Shown here piece by piece: positions 43,529 to 51,030 of a DNA stretch of 64,000 nt. The stretch comes from Clostridiales bacterium (GTDB lineage: Bacteria; Bacillota; Clostridia; Oscillospirales; Acutalibacteraceae). A program made the translations under genes and the position numbers. Below the pieces are notes generated by a model. That model saw nothing but the letters and a program-made list of their open reading frames with translations. It was not told the DNA's origin and did no database searches. The stretch's first letter is position 1; each line of letters starts with the position of its first letter. Location: positions 186,001 through 250,000 of the forward strand of contig DULI01000008.1 of the NCBI GenBank assembly GCA_012840445.1. The letters run 5' to 3'.

Positions 43529-43976
43529 TTACCCGATTTAGTTTTTACAACTATTCTTTCAGATTGCACTTGATTTCTTTTGACTTGACGTACCGCCGAA
43601 ACAATATCACTAAAGGTAAACGTGTAGGGTTTAGCAATAATAGAGCATACTGTTATTTCATCATCTTTCAAAATTACTCTAAATTTAAGCGTTTTTAGAG
43701 CCAAATATGTGCCAAGCCAAATCAACAATCCGAAAATGATGTAGAAAATTATATGCGGTAACTCTTGTGAAAAAAAAAAGTAAAACCGATTATAATCGCA
43801 GCACAAAACAAATCAAGTACCAATCCAATTGTAAAGACTATTTTAGGAATCATTACAATAAATTGTTCGTCAGACATCGTTTTATTTATTGCAATCGTTG
43901 ATTTATTTATAGCAGAAAAAACAGCCATTACACAAACTGGGACAAATATTGCTGATAAAATTATGCCTATATTCAT
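43525..43976 (-). pseudogene. Membrane protein, putative immunity (module 3), frameshifted at a homopolymer
   Basis: The start at 43976 follows AGGTGG. The first part has membrane segments IGIILSAIFVPVCVMAVF and MIPKIVFTIGLVLDLFCAAI. At a run of ten A (plus strand, about 43769-43778) the frame must shift to continue into HIIFYIIFGLLIWLGTYLAL and a soluble tail FRVILKDDEITVCSIIAKPY. Together they look like one protein of about 150 residues. The 3' end runs straight into the AIM24 remnant. It follows an RHS tip, so an immunity role is inferred. The shift could be real decay, phase variation or a sequencing error. Confidence 0.55.
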
Positions 43977-43992
43977 TTTCTTACCACCTACC

Positions 43993-44487
43993 TTATGGTG
44001 CACACCAGTAACATGGTCCGGTTGGAGTAGGATTTTGATTTTGAACATACTGTTCCAATGAACTTTCAAAAAAACTTTTTGCTCCCATACCAGCAGCAAG
44101 CCCTAAATCGGATACGAAACTTGATAAAATACCTTTTCCAATAACCTTGGCCGACATTCGTGAGGCTGTTTGATTTTTTAATTTTGTCAACCCAGACTTA
44201 AACACCGCATCCATGCTGTTGCGCCCAGTAGTTATACCTTTAACTTTTACAGGAATAGCTTTACTGACGACAGCTCCTATTGTAGTATCAACAACTGTAT
44301 TTTTTGCTATCTCCGCTACCGATCGTTTTTTACCACCTGTAGCATTTTCAAGTGTCTGTCCGATTAAAGTAGATGAACCAGAACCAACTGCGGCACCAAC
44401 AACTGGTCCAGCGTATAACGTTGTAACACCTCCAATCGCACCGCCTACTCCTGCACCGACATAAGTCTGCCAACTAGAAAATTGCAT
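43993..44487 (-). CDS. Orphan RHS C-terminal tip (module 3)
   Basis: 164 residues. The Gly/Ala-rich opening GAGVGGAIGGVTTLYAGPVV is the pretoxin region common between an RHS core and its toxin. It continues with SVAEIAKNTVVDTTIGAVVS and ends GMGAKSFFESSLEQYVQNQN. The toxin type is not recognised. Upstream, the core fragment at 44485-44602 is out of frame with it, so a deletion has removed the end of the core. It has no convincing start of its own. Confidence 0.55.
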   Translation of the reverse strand: MQFSSWQTYVGAGVGGAIGGVTTLYAGPVVGAAVGSGSSTLIGQTLENATGGKKRSVAEIAKNTVVDTTIGAVVSKAIPVKVKGITTGRNSMDAVFKSGLTKLKNQTASRMSAKVIGKGILSSFVSDLGLAAGMGAKSFFESSLEQYVQNQNPTPTGPCYWCAP

Positions 44488-44602
44488 CGTAGTAATACCC
44501 GCGGTAGCGGATGGGGTTGATGTGGGCTATGTCGTTCTGGTTGGTGATGGCAATGCCATTCGCGTCGGTTACAGACAGCAGCTTACCCCAAAGCGTCTTA
44601 AA
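44485..44602 (-). pseudogene. RHS core fragment (module 3)
   Basis: On the minus strand the frame reads GKLLSVTDANGIAI, then INPIRYRGYYYD, nearly the same as the module 1 core at 47,580-47,691. It stops in an out-of-frame join with the tip at 44485. To the right it borders the repeat copy at 44603. Confidence 0.75.
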
Positions 44603-44703
44603 TGTGTACTTTAATAATACTTGTATAAATTATACAACATTCCATATTATTACACAACCACCCCTGCACCACATCAGGTTATGCAGGGGGGGTAAACATT
44701 CAT
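44603..44703. repeat. RHS-island repeat, copy A
   Basis: About 101 bases nearly identical to copy B (45967-46068). It contains the palindromic segment CCCCTGCA...TGCAGGGG. Homology resumes further right (AAAAAATTCGGGGTTTTT and AAAAAACCGCTACAC occur in both places). It marks the boundary between modules. Confidence 0.85.
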
Positions 44704-44737
44704 CGAGTACATGCAATTGCAAAAAATTCGGGGTTTT

Positions 44738-45487
44738 TTATAATTTTTTATGCGCAACGAAAAAACCGCTACACTGACTTTTTGCTTTTAGGAACTGCCT
44801 TACTACGGTAACTGCTACAAGCGCAATAAATAATATAATTGCTATAAAAATCACAATTGTTTTGGTCAGTTGGGTCGAGTTGACATCATACACTGTAGAT
44901 ATATTTCCGTTTGAATCACTTTTTATCAGTTGTGAATATGATGATGAAAAAATATTTAGGAATCCCATTTTATTTGTAATAGAATAGGAGGTTCCCCCTA
45001 TATTTACTTGGACTTTTTTTGAAATGTTATTCCACCGAGAAGTGTTATGTATACTGCTATCTTCAACTTTAACTATGTCAATTAATTGTCCAGTGGAAGT
45101 AATTTCAACAATTATTGAGCCCCTTACTAATAGCAATAAAATATTATTACCATTCCACTGTACATAAAATGACCCATCATTTGAAAACTCAAAAAAATTC
45201 AATACTTCTCTATTTTTATCTAAAACTGCAACTCTATTGCCTTTAAATCCTAAAAGAATATTTTCGCTCTCAGAAACATCAAAACTTACGATAGGTGATC
45301 CAATATCATTTAAAGATATAGAATCAGAAAGTGATTTAATATTTATATTCTTCCATATTTCACTTTTCTCATTGTCCGATAAGTTTGTTGTTTCAAATCC
45401 AAATGTTGTTGAAGCGTGCACAGTCAATCCTCCAGGAAGTAAAAGCAAAAATATAATACATATGGTTAGAATCAATTTTTTATACAT
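44738..45487 (-). CDS. Secreted/membrane-anchored protein, putative immunity (module 2)
   Basis: About 249 residues. It has a signal peptide (residues 1-25, LILTICIIFLLLLPGG, then VHAS), a surface domain of about 165 residues with alternating beta-like segments, and a C-terminal membrane helix (about 206-228, IVIFIAIILFIALVAVTVV) with a short basic tail. I chose the ATG at 45487 after GGTAGGTG; a longer in-frame start would overlap the RHS tip. Position right behind a tip suggests immunity. I do not recognise the family. Confidence 0.55.
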   Translation of the reverse strand: MYKKLILTICIIFLLLLPGGLTVHASTTFGFETTNLSDNEKSEIWKNINIKSLSDSISLNDIGSPIVSFDVSESENILLGFKGNRVAVLDKNREVLNFFEFSNDGSFYVQWNGNNILLLLVRGSIIVEITSTGQLIDIVKVEDSSIHNTSRWNNISKKVQVNIGGTSYSITNKMGFLNIFSSSYSQLIKSDSNGNISTVYDVNSTQLTKTIVIFIAIILFIALVAVTVVRQFLKAKSQCSGFFVAHKKL

Positions 45488-45497
45488 ATTTTTGCAC

Positions 45498-46004
45498 CTA
45501 CCATTCCATAATTTTAATATATATTTTTTGCATAACATCAAAAACATTAAATTGCGTCTGGTTCCATGTTACGGTTTCTCCCCATTCGACATGAAATTCT
45601 CCACCAGAGGTTCCAAAGCCAATATTAGATGTTACGCCAAAATATGTTTTATTTAATTTAGTATCTGGAATAATGTTAAAATCGCCTCCCACAGCAAGAG
45701 GAACTCCATATACTGGAACACCAACGGAACCGCCTATTTGATATCCTGATCCTTCTAAATTTTTAATATTTGATGCATTTGTAACTGTTTGATACATAGT
45801 AATTGAAGCGCCTGGCGATCCTCCAGTGACACCTCCAGAAAAAGTTCCTTGAATTGCGACATTTCCCTTTGTATCAATTGATATTCCTCCTTGCAAATTA
45901 AAGCTAAAAGCACTTGGAGAACCGCTTACATTTATCCCACGCGAATAAGTCGCATCTACCTTGGACTGTGTACTTTGATAATACTTGTATAAATTATACA
46001 ACAT
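45498..46004 (-). CDS. Orphan RHS C-terminal tip (module 2)
   Basis: The part after the repeat, from about 45966, reads SKVDATYSRGINVSGSPSAF, GNVAIQGTFSGGVTGGSPGA and ends VEWGETVTWNQTQFNVFDVM. This glycine-rich beta pattern is common in C-termini of Firmicute polymorphic toxins. There is no core motif in front: the frame runs directly into repeat copy B, whose sequence supplies the nominal ATG at 46004. The tip is therefore displaced and probably silent unless recombined onto an active RHS gene. Confidence 0.5.
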   Translation of the reverse strand: MLYNLYKYYQSTQSKVDATYSRGINVSGSPSAFSFNLQGGISIDTKGNVAIQGTFSGGVTGGSPGASITMYQTVTNASNIKNLEGSGYQIGGSVGVPVYGVPLAVGGDFNIIPDTKLNKTYFGVTSNIGFGTSGGEFHVEWGETVTWNQTQFNVFDVMQKIYIKIMEW

Positions 46005-46068
46005 TCCATATTATTACACAACCACCCCTGCACCACATCAGGTGATGCAGGGGTGGGTAAACATTCAT
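45967..46068. repeat. RHS-island repeat, copy B
   Basis: 102 bases, near-identical to copy A. The central inverted repeat is longer here, CCACCCCTGCA with TGCAGGGGTGG. It borders module 2 on its 5' side. Confidence 0.85.
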
Positions 46069-46355
46069 TGGGAACAAGCAATGTGCGACTTACTTCATAG
46101 CTTTTTATCCCCTCACTCAATGTTGTAAAAAGCGTCAAAAGTTTCGGGGTCTGATCCAAAAAAATTTCAGAAACTTTCTCCCACATCTTTTCGGTTCGAT
46201 TTTCATAAAATCCCTACACCCCTTAGTTGGACAATATCAAGCAAAAAATTCGGGGTTTTTGGAAGAAAATTTTTGCGTAATAAAAAACCGCTACACAGTA
46301 CCTGTTAAGGCACCGCATAGCGGTTATCATAGGGATATTTTGTTTTGATAAATTG
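46069..46355. other. Spacer between modules 1 and 2
   Basis: No supported gene. It holds the second stretch shared with copy A (46233-46297) and an inverted repeat, AACCGCTA near 46286 with TAGCGGTT near 46318. A short minus-strand frame exists (46186 leftward), but it runs through the repeat and has no family match. Confidence 0.4.
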
Positions 46356-46475
46356 CTATGCCGGATTTAGGCGAGCAAACATTGCCGTTTGACTGCCAAA
46401 GTCACCTTGTTGAGTTAACCCCAGACCCTCAAACGTTTCAGGATTCATCCCGACAAGTGGAATTGAGTGACCATT
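46356..46475 (-). pseudogene. Short protein-coding remnant
   Basis: Just after the module 1 immunity-like gene, the minus strand reads GHSIPLVGMNPETFEGLGLT, then GDFGSQTAMFARLNPA and stop (46356-46358). The composition is protein-like, but a stop codon lies directly upstream and there is no start. It may be the tail of a lost tip or other gene. Not recognised. Confidence 0.3.
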
Positions 46476-46489
46476 TCAGGTGCTTGATG

Positions 46490-46810
46490 CTATTCTATCC
46501 CATCAATGCAATCAGCATATTGTAATATTATGGATTCTGCAAGGATTGCTAGCCTGTAATAAAGCACTAATTCTTCTTTATTTTTACCAGATGCATTATT
46601 TATCAAAGAAGTAAAAACATTTTTTTCTTCAGCAGAGAGTATAGGCTTTTTTAAAATATTTAACGTTGATGGCTTTTTAATTATTTGAGTGCAATACCCC
46701 CCAATGATTGTGTCTAACGCAATCAACTCTGGTGCGTTATTCTTAATCTCACATGGAATTTTAGATTCAACAAACGCCCTTAATATAAATTCATGCTGCT
46801 TATTTTGCAT
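46490..46810 (-). CDS. Small soluble protein, putative immunity (module 1)
   Basis: 106 residues, mostly predicted helical, with no signal or membrane segment: FILRAFVESKIPCEIKNNAP, then KPILSAEEKNVFTSLINNAS. Not recognised. It starts 8 bases after the RHS tip stop, with GAGGTG just before the ATG inside the tip gene end. A soluble immunity protein would fit a nuclease-like tip acting in the cytoplasm. Confidence 0.55.
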   Translation of the reverse strand: MQNKQHEFILRAFVESKIPCEIKNNAPELIALDTIIGGYCTQIIKKPSTLNILKKPILSAEEKNVFTSLINNASGKNKEELVLYYRLAILAESIILQYADCIDGIE

Positions 46811-46818
46811 AATTCACC

Positions 46819-47691
46819 TCATTTATACCAAAATGTAATTGTTTTTCCTGCCGATGTAAACATTCCACCTTGCCCACCTGTATATGTATAATTCCATGAA
46901 GCGTTTCCATAATTGTAGTTATATGTATATTTTAATATTGATGAGTTCCGACTGGAAAAACTAACAGCATCATCGGCATACTTAAGTATATTCGTACTTT
47001 TATTTAATCCCTCTTTAATAACATGTTTATCATAGTGATATTTCATTGATTGATAACTGGATTTAAAAGTTCCTTTGTCAAAGGTTTTTGCAGCCTGTGA
47101 AACTTTCACCGCATTGCTTACAGCACCTGTTATTGCACCGGTGATAGCACCAGATAAAGCACCATATCCCATGCCTTCTAAGGCAGCTTGACCTGCACCT
47201 TCCCAACTTCCCGTTTGGACTCTATGCTTTATTGCACCAGTTCCTGCTCCAATAGCCGCACCAGTTACCATCCCAATGGCCGCACCTTTTGCAGCACCAC
47301 CCGCTATCACTGCTGCCGCAGTACCTGCTCCAGCGGTAGCCACAGTTATCGCTGCTACAGCGGCGACAACAGCAACTACTGCAACAGCAGCAACCACCTT
47401 CGTTGCCCATTTGGGCCAGTTGCCATCTGGGTCGCTCATATTAACAGGATTATTCATGCAATAGGCAAACAGATTATAACCTCTTATATCTCCACCGATA
47501 TCGGCTAGTTCTCCATCCGCATTAATAAACCGACAAGTCTCAGGATCATAATAACGGCTGGATACATAATATAGTCCCGTCTCTGTATCGTAGTAATACC
47601 CGCGGTATCTGATGGGGTTTTTATGGGCTACATCGGTCATGTCGGTAATAACATTACCGTTTGCGTCGGTTACAGACAGCAGCTTGCCCAA
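46819..47691 (-). CDS. RHS core end plus C-terminal toxin-like tip, 5'-truncated (module 1)
   Basis: The best-preserved RHS piece. The core end is complete: GKLLSVTDANGNVITDMTD, NPIRYRGYYYDTETGLYYVS, SRYYDPETCRFINADGELAD and YNLFAYCMNNPVNMSDPDGN. A hydrophobic pretoxin stretch (VVAAVAVVAVVAAVAAITVA) and a glycine-rich TGAAIGAGTGAI segment follow. The last 85 residues have MKYHYDKHVIKEGLN and end GGMFTSAGKTITFWYK, a pattern like RNase tips of the BECR fold. The frame opens only at about 47733; no ribosome site exists, and the TTG at 47691 is nominal. Confidence 0.75.
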   Translation of the reverse strand: MGKLLSVTDANGNVITDMTDVAHKNPIRYRGYYYDTETGLYYVSSRYYDPETCRFINADGELADIGGDIRGYNLFAYCMNNPVNMSDPDGNWPKWATKVVAAVAVVAVVAAVAAITVATAGAGTAAAVIAGGAAKGAAIGMVTGAAIGAGTGAIKHRVQTGSWEGAGQAALEGMGYGALSGAITGAITGAVSNAVKVSQAAKTFDKGTFKSSYQSMKYHYDKHVIKEGLNKSTNILKYADDAVSFSSRNSSILKYTYNYNYGNASWNYTYTGGQGGMFTSAGKTITFWYK

Positions 47692-47700
47692 TTCGTCTTT

Positions 47701-47790
47701 AATGTGTATCCCGATATCTGTAAAGATTATACTTCATTCCATATAATTACACAACCCCCTCCCCCGCTCCACCATCGGGTGATAAGGGGT
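47701..47790. repeat. RHS-island repeat, diverged copy C
   Basis: AATGTGTATC, then ATTCCATATAATTACACAAC and a C-rich/G-rich pair match the order of copies A and B but with many differences. It borders module 1 on its 5' side. Confidence 0.6.
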
Positions 47791-47993
47791 TAAAAAAGTT
47801 AAGAAATATGGATTTACACTCAAAAATAATAGTTTTTTAAATAACCAATCTAAAAATTAATTTCTTAAAAATCTCCCGACTTTTCTAACAATACCCTAAA
47901 AGTTTTCATCCACTCCCTGCCACCCACAATTATTACCCTTTCAAAAGCAACGGCACTGCATAATATGTTATATAGTAGTATTTTCGCAAAATT
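47791..47993. other. Non-coding stretch at the right edge of the island
   Basis: AT-rich, with no frame worth calling and no clear structure, up to the cotJ terminator. Confidence 0.5.
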
Positions 47994-48026
47994 AAAAGCT
48001 GCCCTTGATTTAGGAGCAGCTTTTTT
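47994..48026 (-). terminator. Terminator after cotJC; right edge of the island
   Basis: AAAAGCTGC (47994-48002) pairs with GCAGCTTTT (48016-48024). T-runs on both sides suggest it works in both directions. Confidence 0.8.
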
Positions 48027-48058
48027 ATGTTCATCTTGATAAAAAACAAAATAAAACT

Positions 48059-48661
48059 TTATTTTTTGGGGTCAAACGAGGGGTTGAAGGCGTAAAAGTT
48101 CTTGGAATTAAGCCTTTCGGTCGCTAGTCTCAACCCTTCTCCAAATCTCTGATAATGTACTACTTCGCGCTGTCTTAGGAATTTAATTACGTCCGCAACG
48201 TCAGGATCGTCGCAGAAGCGCAATATATTATCATATGTGGTCCTTGCCTTTTGTTCGGCAGCCATATCTTCATGCAGGTCGGTTATTAAATCACCTTTTG
48301 ATTGAATGTAAGCCGCTGTAAAGGGCGTACCCGATGCAGAAACAGGGTAAATTCCTGTTGTATGGTCTACAAAATAGGCGTCGAATCCAGCTGTCTTTAT
48401 GTCTTCTTCCGATAAATTGCGTGTTAACTGGTAAACAAGGGTACCTACCATTTCTAAATGGGCAAGCTCTTCGGTACCAATATCTGTAAGTAATGCTTTA
48501 AGCTCTGGATACGGCATTGAAAAACGCTGACTTAAGTATCGTAGACTGGCTGCCAATTCGCCATCAGGCCCGCCGTATTGGGTAATAATTATATTGGCAA
48601 GCTTAGGATTAGGTTGCTTTACTTTTATCGGGTACTGCAGTTTTTTCTCGTAAACCCACAT
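48059..48661 (-). CDS. cotJC: Spore coat protein CotJC (manganese catalase family)
   Basis: Spore coat protein related to non-haem manganese catalases. Metal-binding glutamates and histidines are visible in TDIGTEELAHLEMVGTLVYQ and in DMAAEQKARTTYDN with FLRQREVVHYQRFGE. The N-terminus MWVYEKKLQYPIKV is diagnostic. The length of 200 residues is normal. It is the last gene of cotJA-cotJB-cotJC, with AAGGAG before the ATG. In the sporulating cell it is presumably made under sigma-E control, by analogy with B. subtilis. Confidence 0.97.
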   Translation of the reverse strand: MWVYEKKLQYPIKVKQPNPKLANIIITQYGGPDGELAASLRYLSQRFSMPYPELKALLTDIGTEELAHLEMVGTLVYQLTRNLSEEDIKTAGFDAYFVDHTTGIYPVSASGTPFTAAYIQSKGDLITDLHEDMAAEQKARTTYDNILRFCDDPDVADVIKFLRQREVVHYQRFGEGLRLATERLNSKNFYAFNPSFDPKK

Positions 48662-48665
48662 AAAA

Positions 48666-48926
48666 CTATTTCATCTCCTTATCAATTTCCCATGGCCATG
48701 GGCTGTTTATCCAATCCCAACTTAGATCCCCGTAAGAATCTGAAGGATACAAAGGACCATATTTTTTTTGAAATTCATCGATTAGCTGTTTTAATTGCTC
48801 TTGGTATTTTCTGAAGCTCATGATGGCCTGGCTGTCATTTGGATGGGTATCCAAAAAGAGTTTTAACTCGTGAGCCGCAAATTGAATACTTTGGATTTTT
48901 TTAAGCATTAATTCTCTTTCTCTCAT
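48666..48926 (-). CDS. cotJB: Spore coat protein CotJB
   Basis: Small coat protein of about 86 residues. Family features are the helical N-terminus RERELMLKKIQSIQFAAHEL, LFLDTHPNDSQAIMSF and the C-terminal WDWINSPWPWE. I chose the ATG at 48926 because GAGGTGG lies just upstream and it overlaps the cotJA stop in ATGA. It is coupled to cotJA and lies four bases from cotJC. Confidence 0.95.
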   Translation of the reverse strand: MRERELMLKKIQSIQFAAHELKLFLDTHPNDSQAIMSFRKYQEQLKQLIDEFQKKYGPLYPSDSYGDLSWDWINSPWPWEIDKEMK

Positions 48927-49324
48927 TTGTTCCACCTCGCCCCTAAGAAGGGCTTCTCTAATTCAGGAAACAGCGTACCGGCGTCAAGCGCAGCTTCCGG
49001 TTCAAAGGTTTTTCCATACTTTTGCATAGGTACATAAGCCATTGTTAGCGGAAGCTGATCCAATGGTGTTTTGCCAAAATCGGAGCGGTTATAGGAACCT
49101 TCGGTCATATACCTGCCGCCTGTCGGAAGTGCATAATTGCTGGAGTATTCACCGGATTGAGTGTTGCCGCCTGAATAAGGCATTCTGTGCATATTCGGCA
49201 TATTTGGCATGTTGGGCATATTTGGCATACCGGGGTTTGACATTCTGTTTGGTGACATGCCAATAAAGTAATTTTCCCTGTCACTAAAAGAAAAACTACC
49301 GTTCATTGATACATTTTCTCCCAT
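48923..49324 (-). CDS. cotJA: Spore coat protein CotJA with Asn-Met-Pro repeats
   Basis: 133 residues. The C-terminal half, PLTMAYVPMQKYGKTFEPEA, then GTLFPELEKPFLG, is the conserved CotJA core. The N-terminal half is an extension not found in the short B. subtilis protein, with the repeat NMPNMPNMPNM (four units around residues 34-45) and Gly/Ser/Tyr-rich sequence. Such repeats may vary in copy number. AGAGGT precedes the ATG. Confidence 0.93.
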   Translation of the reverse strand: MGENVSMNGSFSFSDRENYFIGMSPNRMSNPGMPNMPNMPNMPNMHRMPYSGGNTQSGEYSSNYALPTGGRYMTEGSYNRSDFGKTPLDQLPLTMAYVPMQKYGKTFEPEAALDAGTLFPELEKPFLGARWNK

Positions 49325-49441
49325 TTTTTTCGTACCTCTTTTTGTTTTTTTAGGAAATGCAGCATATCTGCACGTCCTATACTAAAATATGTCCTTGTCC
49401 CCCATTCTGCTACAAATAATTGGTTTTTTGGTAAAATAAAA

Positions 49442-49467
49442 ACAGCGCATATGTCTTTATGCGCTGT
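49442..49467 (-). terminator. Hairpin upstream of cotJA, terminator of the radA side
   Basis: ACAGCGCAT (49442-49450) and ATGCGCTGT (49459-49467) are perfect partners. On the minus strand TTTTATTTTACC follows, so it would end leftward transcription from radA before the cotJ genes. Confidence 0.7.
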
Positions 49468-49548
49468 AAATACTTGTTATAAATAATTAAATTTATTAAG
49501 TATTATTGATTAAAAAATGATATAAACTAATCCCGAGGTGACAATATC

Positions 49549-49728
49549 TTGAGTATTATTCAATGTGCTGAAAATTGTCGACACCAACGCGAAGGATACT
49601 GTTGTTTAAATGCCATATCTTCCATAACTAACGTAAAAGGCGGATGCCCTTACTTTGAACATAAACCAGTATCAGAAAACCGCGCGGACTGCTTCCTGAA
49701 TGTTTCTGACACCAATAAAATTAATTGA
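49549..49728 (+). CDS. Small cysteine-rich protein, 59 codons
   Basis: A TTG start at 49549 has a perfectly placed GAGGTGA (49535-49541). The protein begins SIIQCAENCRHQREGYCCLN and continues VKGGCPYFEH, then DCFLNVSD before the stop at 49726. The pattern of C-x3-C, GYC-C and GGCPYF resembles a family of tiny Cys-rich Clostridial proteins sometimes misnamed as acyl-carrier dehydratases; the cysteines could bind a metal. Its last 57 bases overlap the 3' end of radA on the opposite strand. Function unknown. Confidence 0.7.
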   Translation: MSIIQCAENCRHQREGYCCLNAISSITNVKGGCPYFEHKPVSENRADCFLNVSDTNKIN

Positions 49729-51030
49729 AGTATTTTTAAGATTTAACTGTTTTACGCAGGAATAAGGAATAATGCAGCGTTTAAAACCCAACCTTTCTGC
49801 CTCGTTTATTCTTGCCTGTGCCCTTGGGGCCGAGCGAATTTCACCAGATAATCCTATTTCTCCGAAAGCTGCCAGGTCCTCGGGTATCGGGATGTCTTTT
49901 AGTGTCGAAACTAAAGACAGTACTACGGGTAAATCGGCTGCAGGTTCATCTAATCTTATACCGCCAACCACATTCAGGTAGGTATCAAGGTTTGAAAAAA
50001 GAAAACCCATCCGTTTTTCAAGCACCGCCAAAAGAAGATTTAATCGGTTATAGTCAAATCCCGTTGCCATGCGCCTTGGGGTGCCAAAGCCGGTTGTGGT
50101 AACTAGTCCCTGTACCTCGGCAAGCAGCGTCCTTGAACCTTCCAGAACGCAGGCGACGCAGGTGCCGCTTACATTTTTCATTCTTCCGGAAAGTAAAGCC
50201 AGCGACGGGTTCACAACCTCGCGCAAGCCAGCATCAGTCATTTCAAACACGCCAATTTCATTTGTTGAGCCGAATCGGTTTTTTATTGCGCGCAGGATTC
50301 TATAGGAATTGTTGCGCTCGCCCTCAAAGTACAAAACCGCGTCTACAATGTGTTCCATGACCTTTGGGCCTGCAATGGCGCCGTCTTTATTGACGTGTCC
50401 CACAATTATTACTGGGATTTCGAGTGCCTTGCCTATCCTTAAAAACAAATTTGTGCATTCCCTAACTTGGGTAACGCTTCCCGGAGAAGAATTAAGGTCG
50501 GTTAAGTTCATGGTTTGTATTGAATCGATCATAATCAGGTCCGGTTTGCATGTTCTTATGTATTCTGCAATGCCAAGCGCGTCTGTTTCGGCCATAACAA
50601 AAAGGTTACGATTGTCAATCCCAAGCCTGTCGGCCCGAAGTTTAAGCTGCCTTGCCGACTCCTCGCCAGATACATAAAGTATATTGCAGCCGCTTAATCT
50701 GCCGCAAATTTGGAGGAGTATAGTTGACTTCCCAATTCCAGGGTCGCCACAAAGCAGCACAACCGAACCCTTTACAATACCTCCGCCCAACACCCGGTCC
50801 AGTTCGCTGATACCTGTAACATATCTAAACTCCTCGGTCACGGATATTTCACGAATCGGACGTGCTTGAATATTTATGGCTTTTGAAGGGGCTGGCATGC
50901 TTTTTTCGGTGGATATTACCTCTTCATGCAGTGTATTCCACGCGCCACAGGAAGAACACCTGCCCGCCCATCTGGGGCTTTCAAAGCCACATTCGGAACA
51001 AATATATACGCTTTTAGTTTTACTTCCCAT
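49672..51030 (-). CDS. radA: DNA repair protein RadA
   Basis: RecA-related ATPase that helps branch migration in recombinational repair. The N-terminal zinc finger is CSECGFESPRWAGRCSSCGA. Walker A is GDPGIGKST, the RadA-specific motif KNRFG is in RAIKNRFGSTNEIGV, and the C-terminal Lon-like domain ends GEIGLSGEIRSAPRAQARIN. The length of 452 residues is normal. It starts one base from the end of the amidase gene (shared TAATG-type junction), so they are coupled. Confidence 0.97.
   Translation of the reverse strand: MGSKTKSVYICSECGFESPRWAGRCSSCGAWNTLHEEVISTEKSMPAPSKAINIQARPIREISVTEEFRYVTGISELDRVLGGGIVKGSVVLLCGDPGIGKSTILLQICGRLSGCNILYVSGEESARQLKLRADRLGIDNRNLFVMAETDALGIAEYIRTCKPDLIMIDSIQTMNLTDLNSSPGSVTQVRECTNLFLRIGKALEIPVIIVGHVNKDGAIAGPKVMEHIVDAVLYFEGERNNSYRILRAIKNRFGSTNEIGVFEMTDAGLREVVNPSLALLSGRMKNVSGTCVACVLEGSRTLLAEVQGLVTTTGFGTPRRMATGFDYNRLNLLLAVLEKRMGFLFSNLDTYLNVVGGIRLDEPAADLPVVLSLVSTLKDIPIPEDLAAFGEIGLSGEIRSAPRAQARINEAERLGFKRCIIPYSCVKQLNLKNTSINFIGVRNIQEAVRAVF

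Noticed and set aside
45956-46186. Short minus-strand frame through repeat copy B
   Set aside because: It runs across the repeat, changes sense at the module border and shows no recognisable protein pattern.
44603-47790. CRISPR-like repeats in the RHS island
   Set aside because: Copies are long (about 100 bases), few and separated by genes, without regular spacers.
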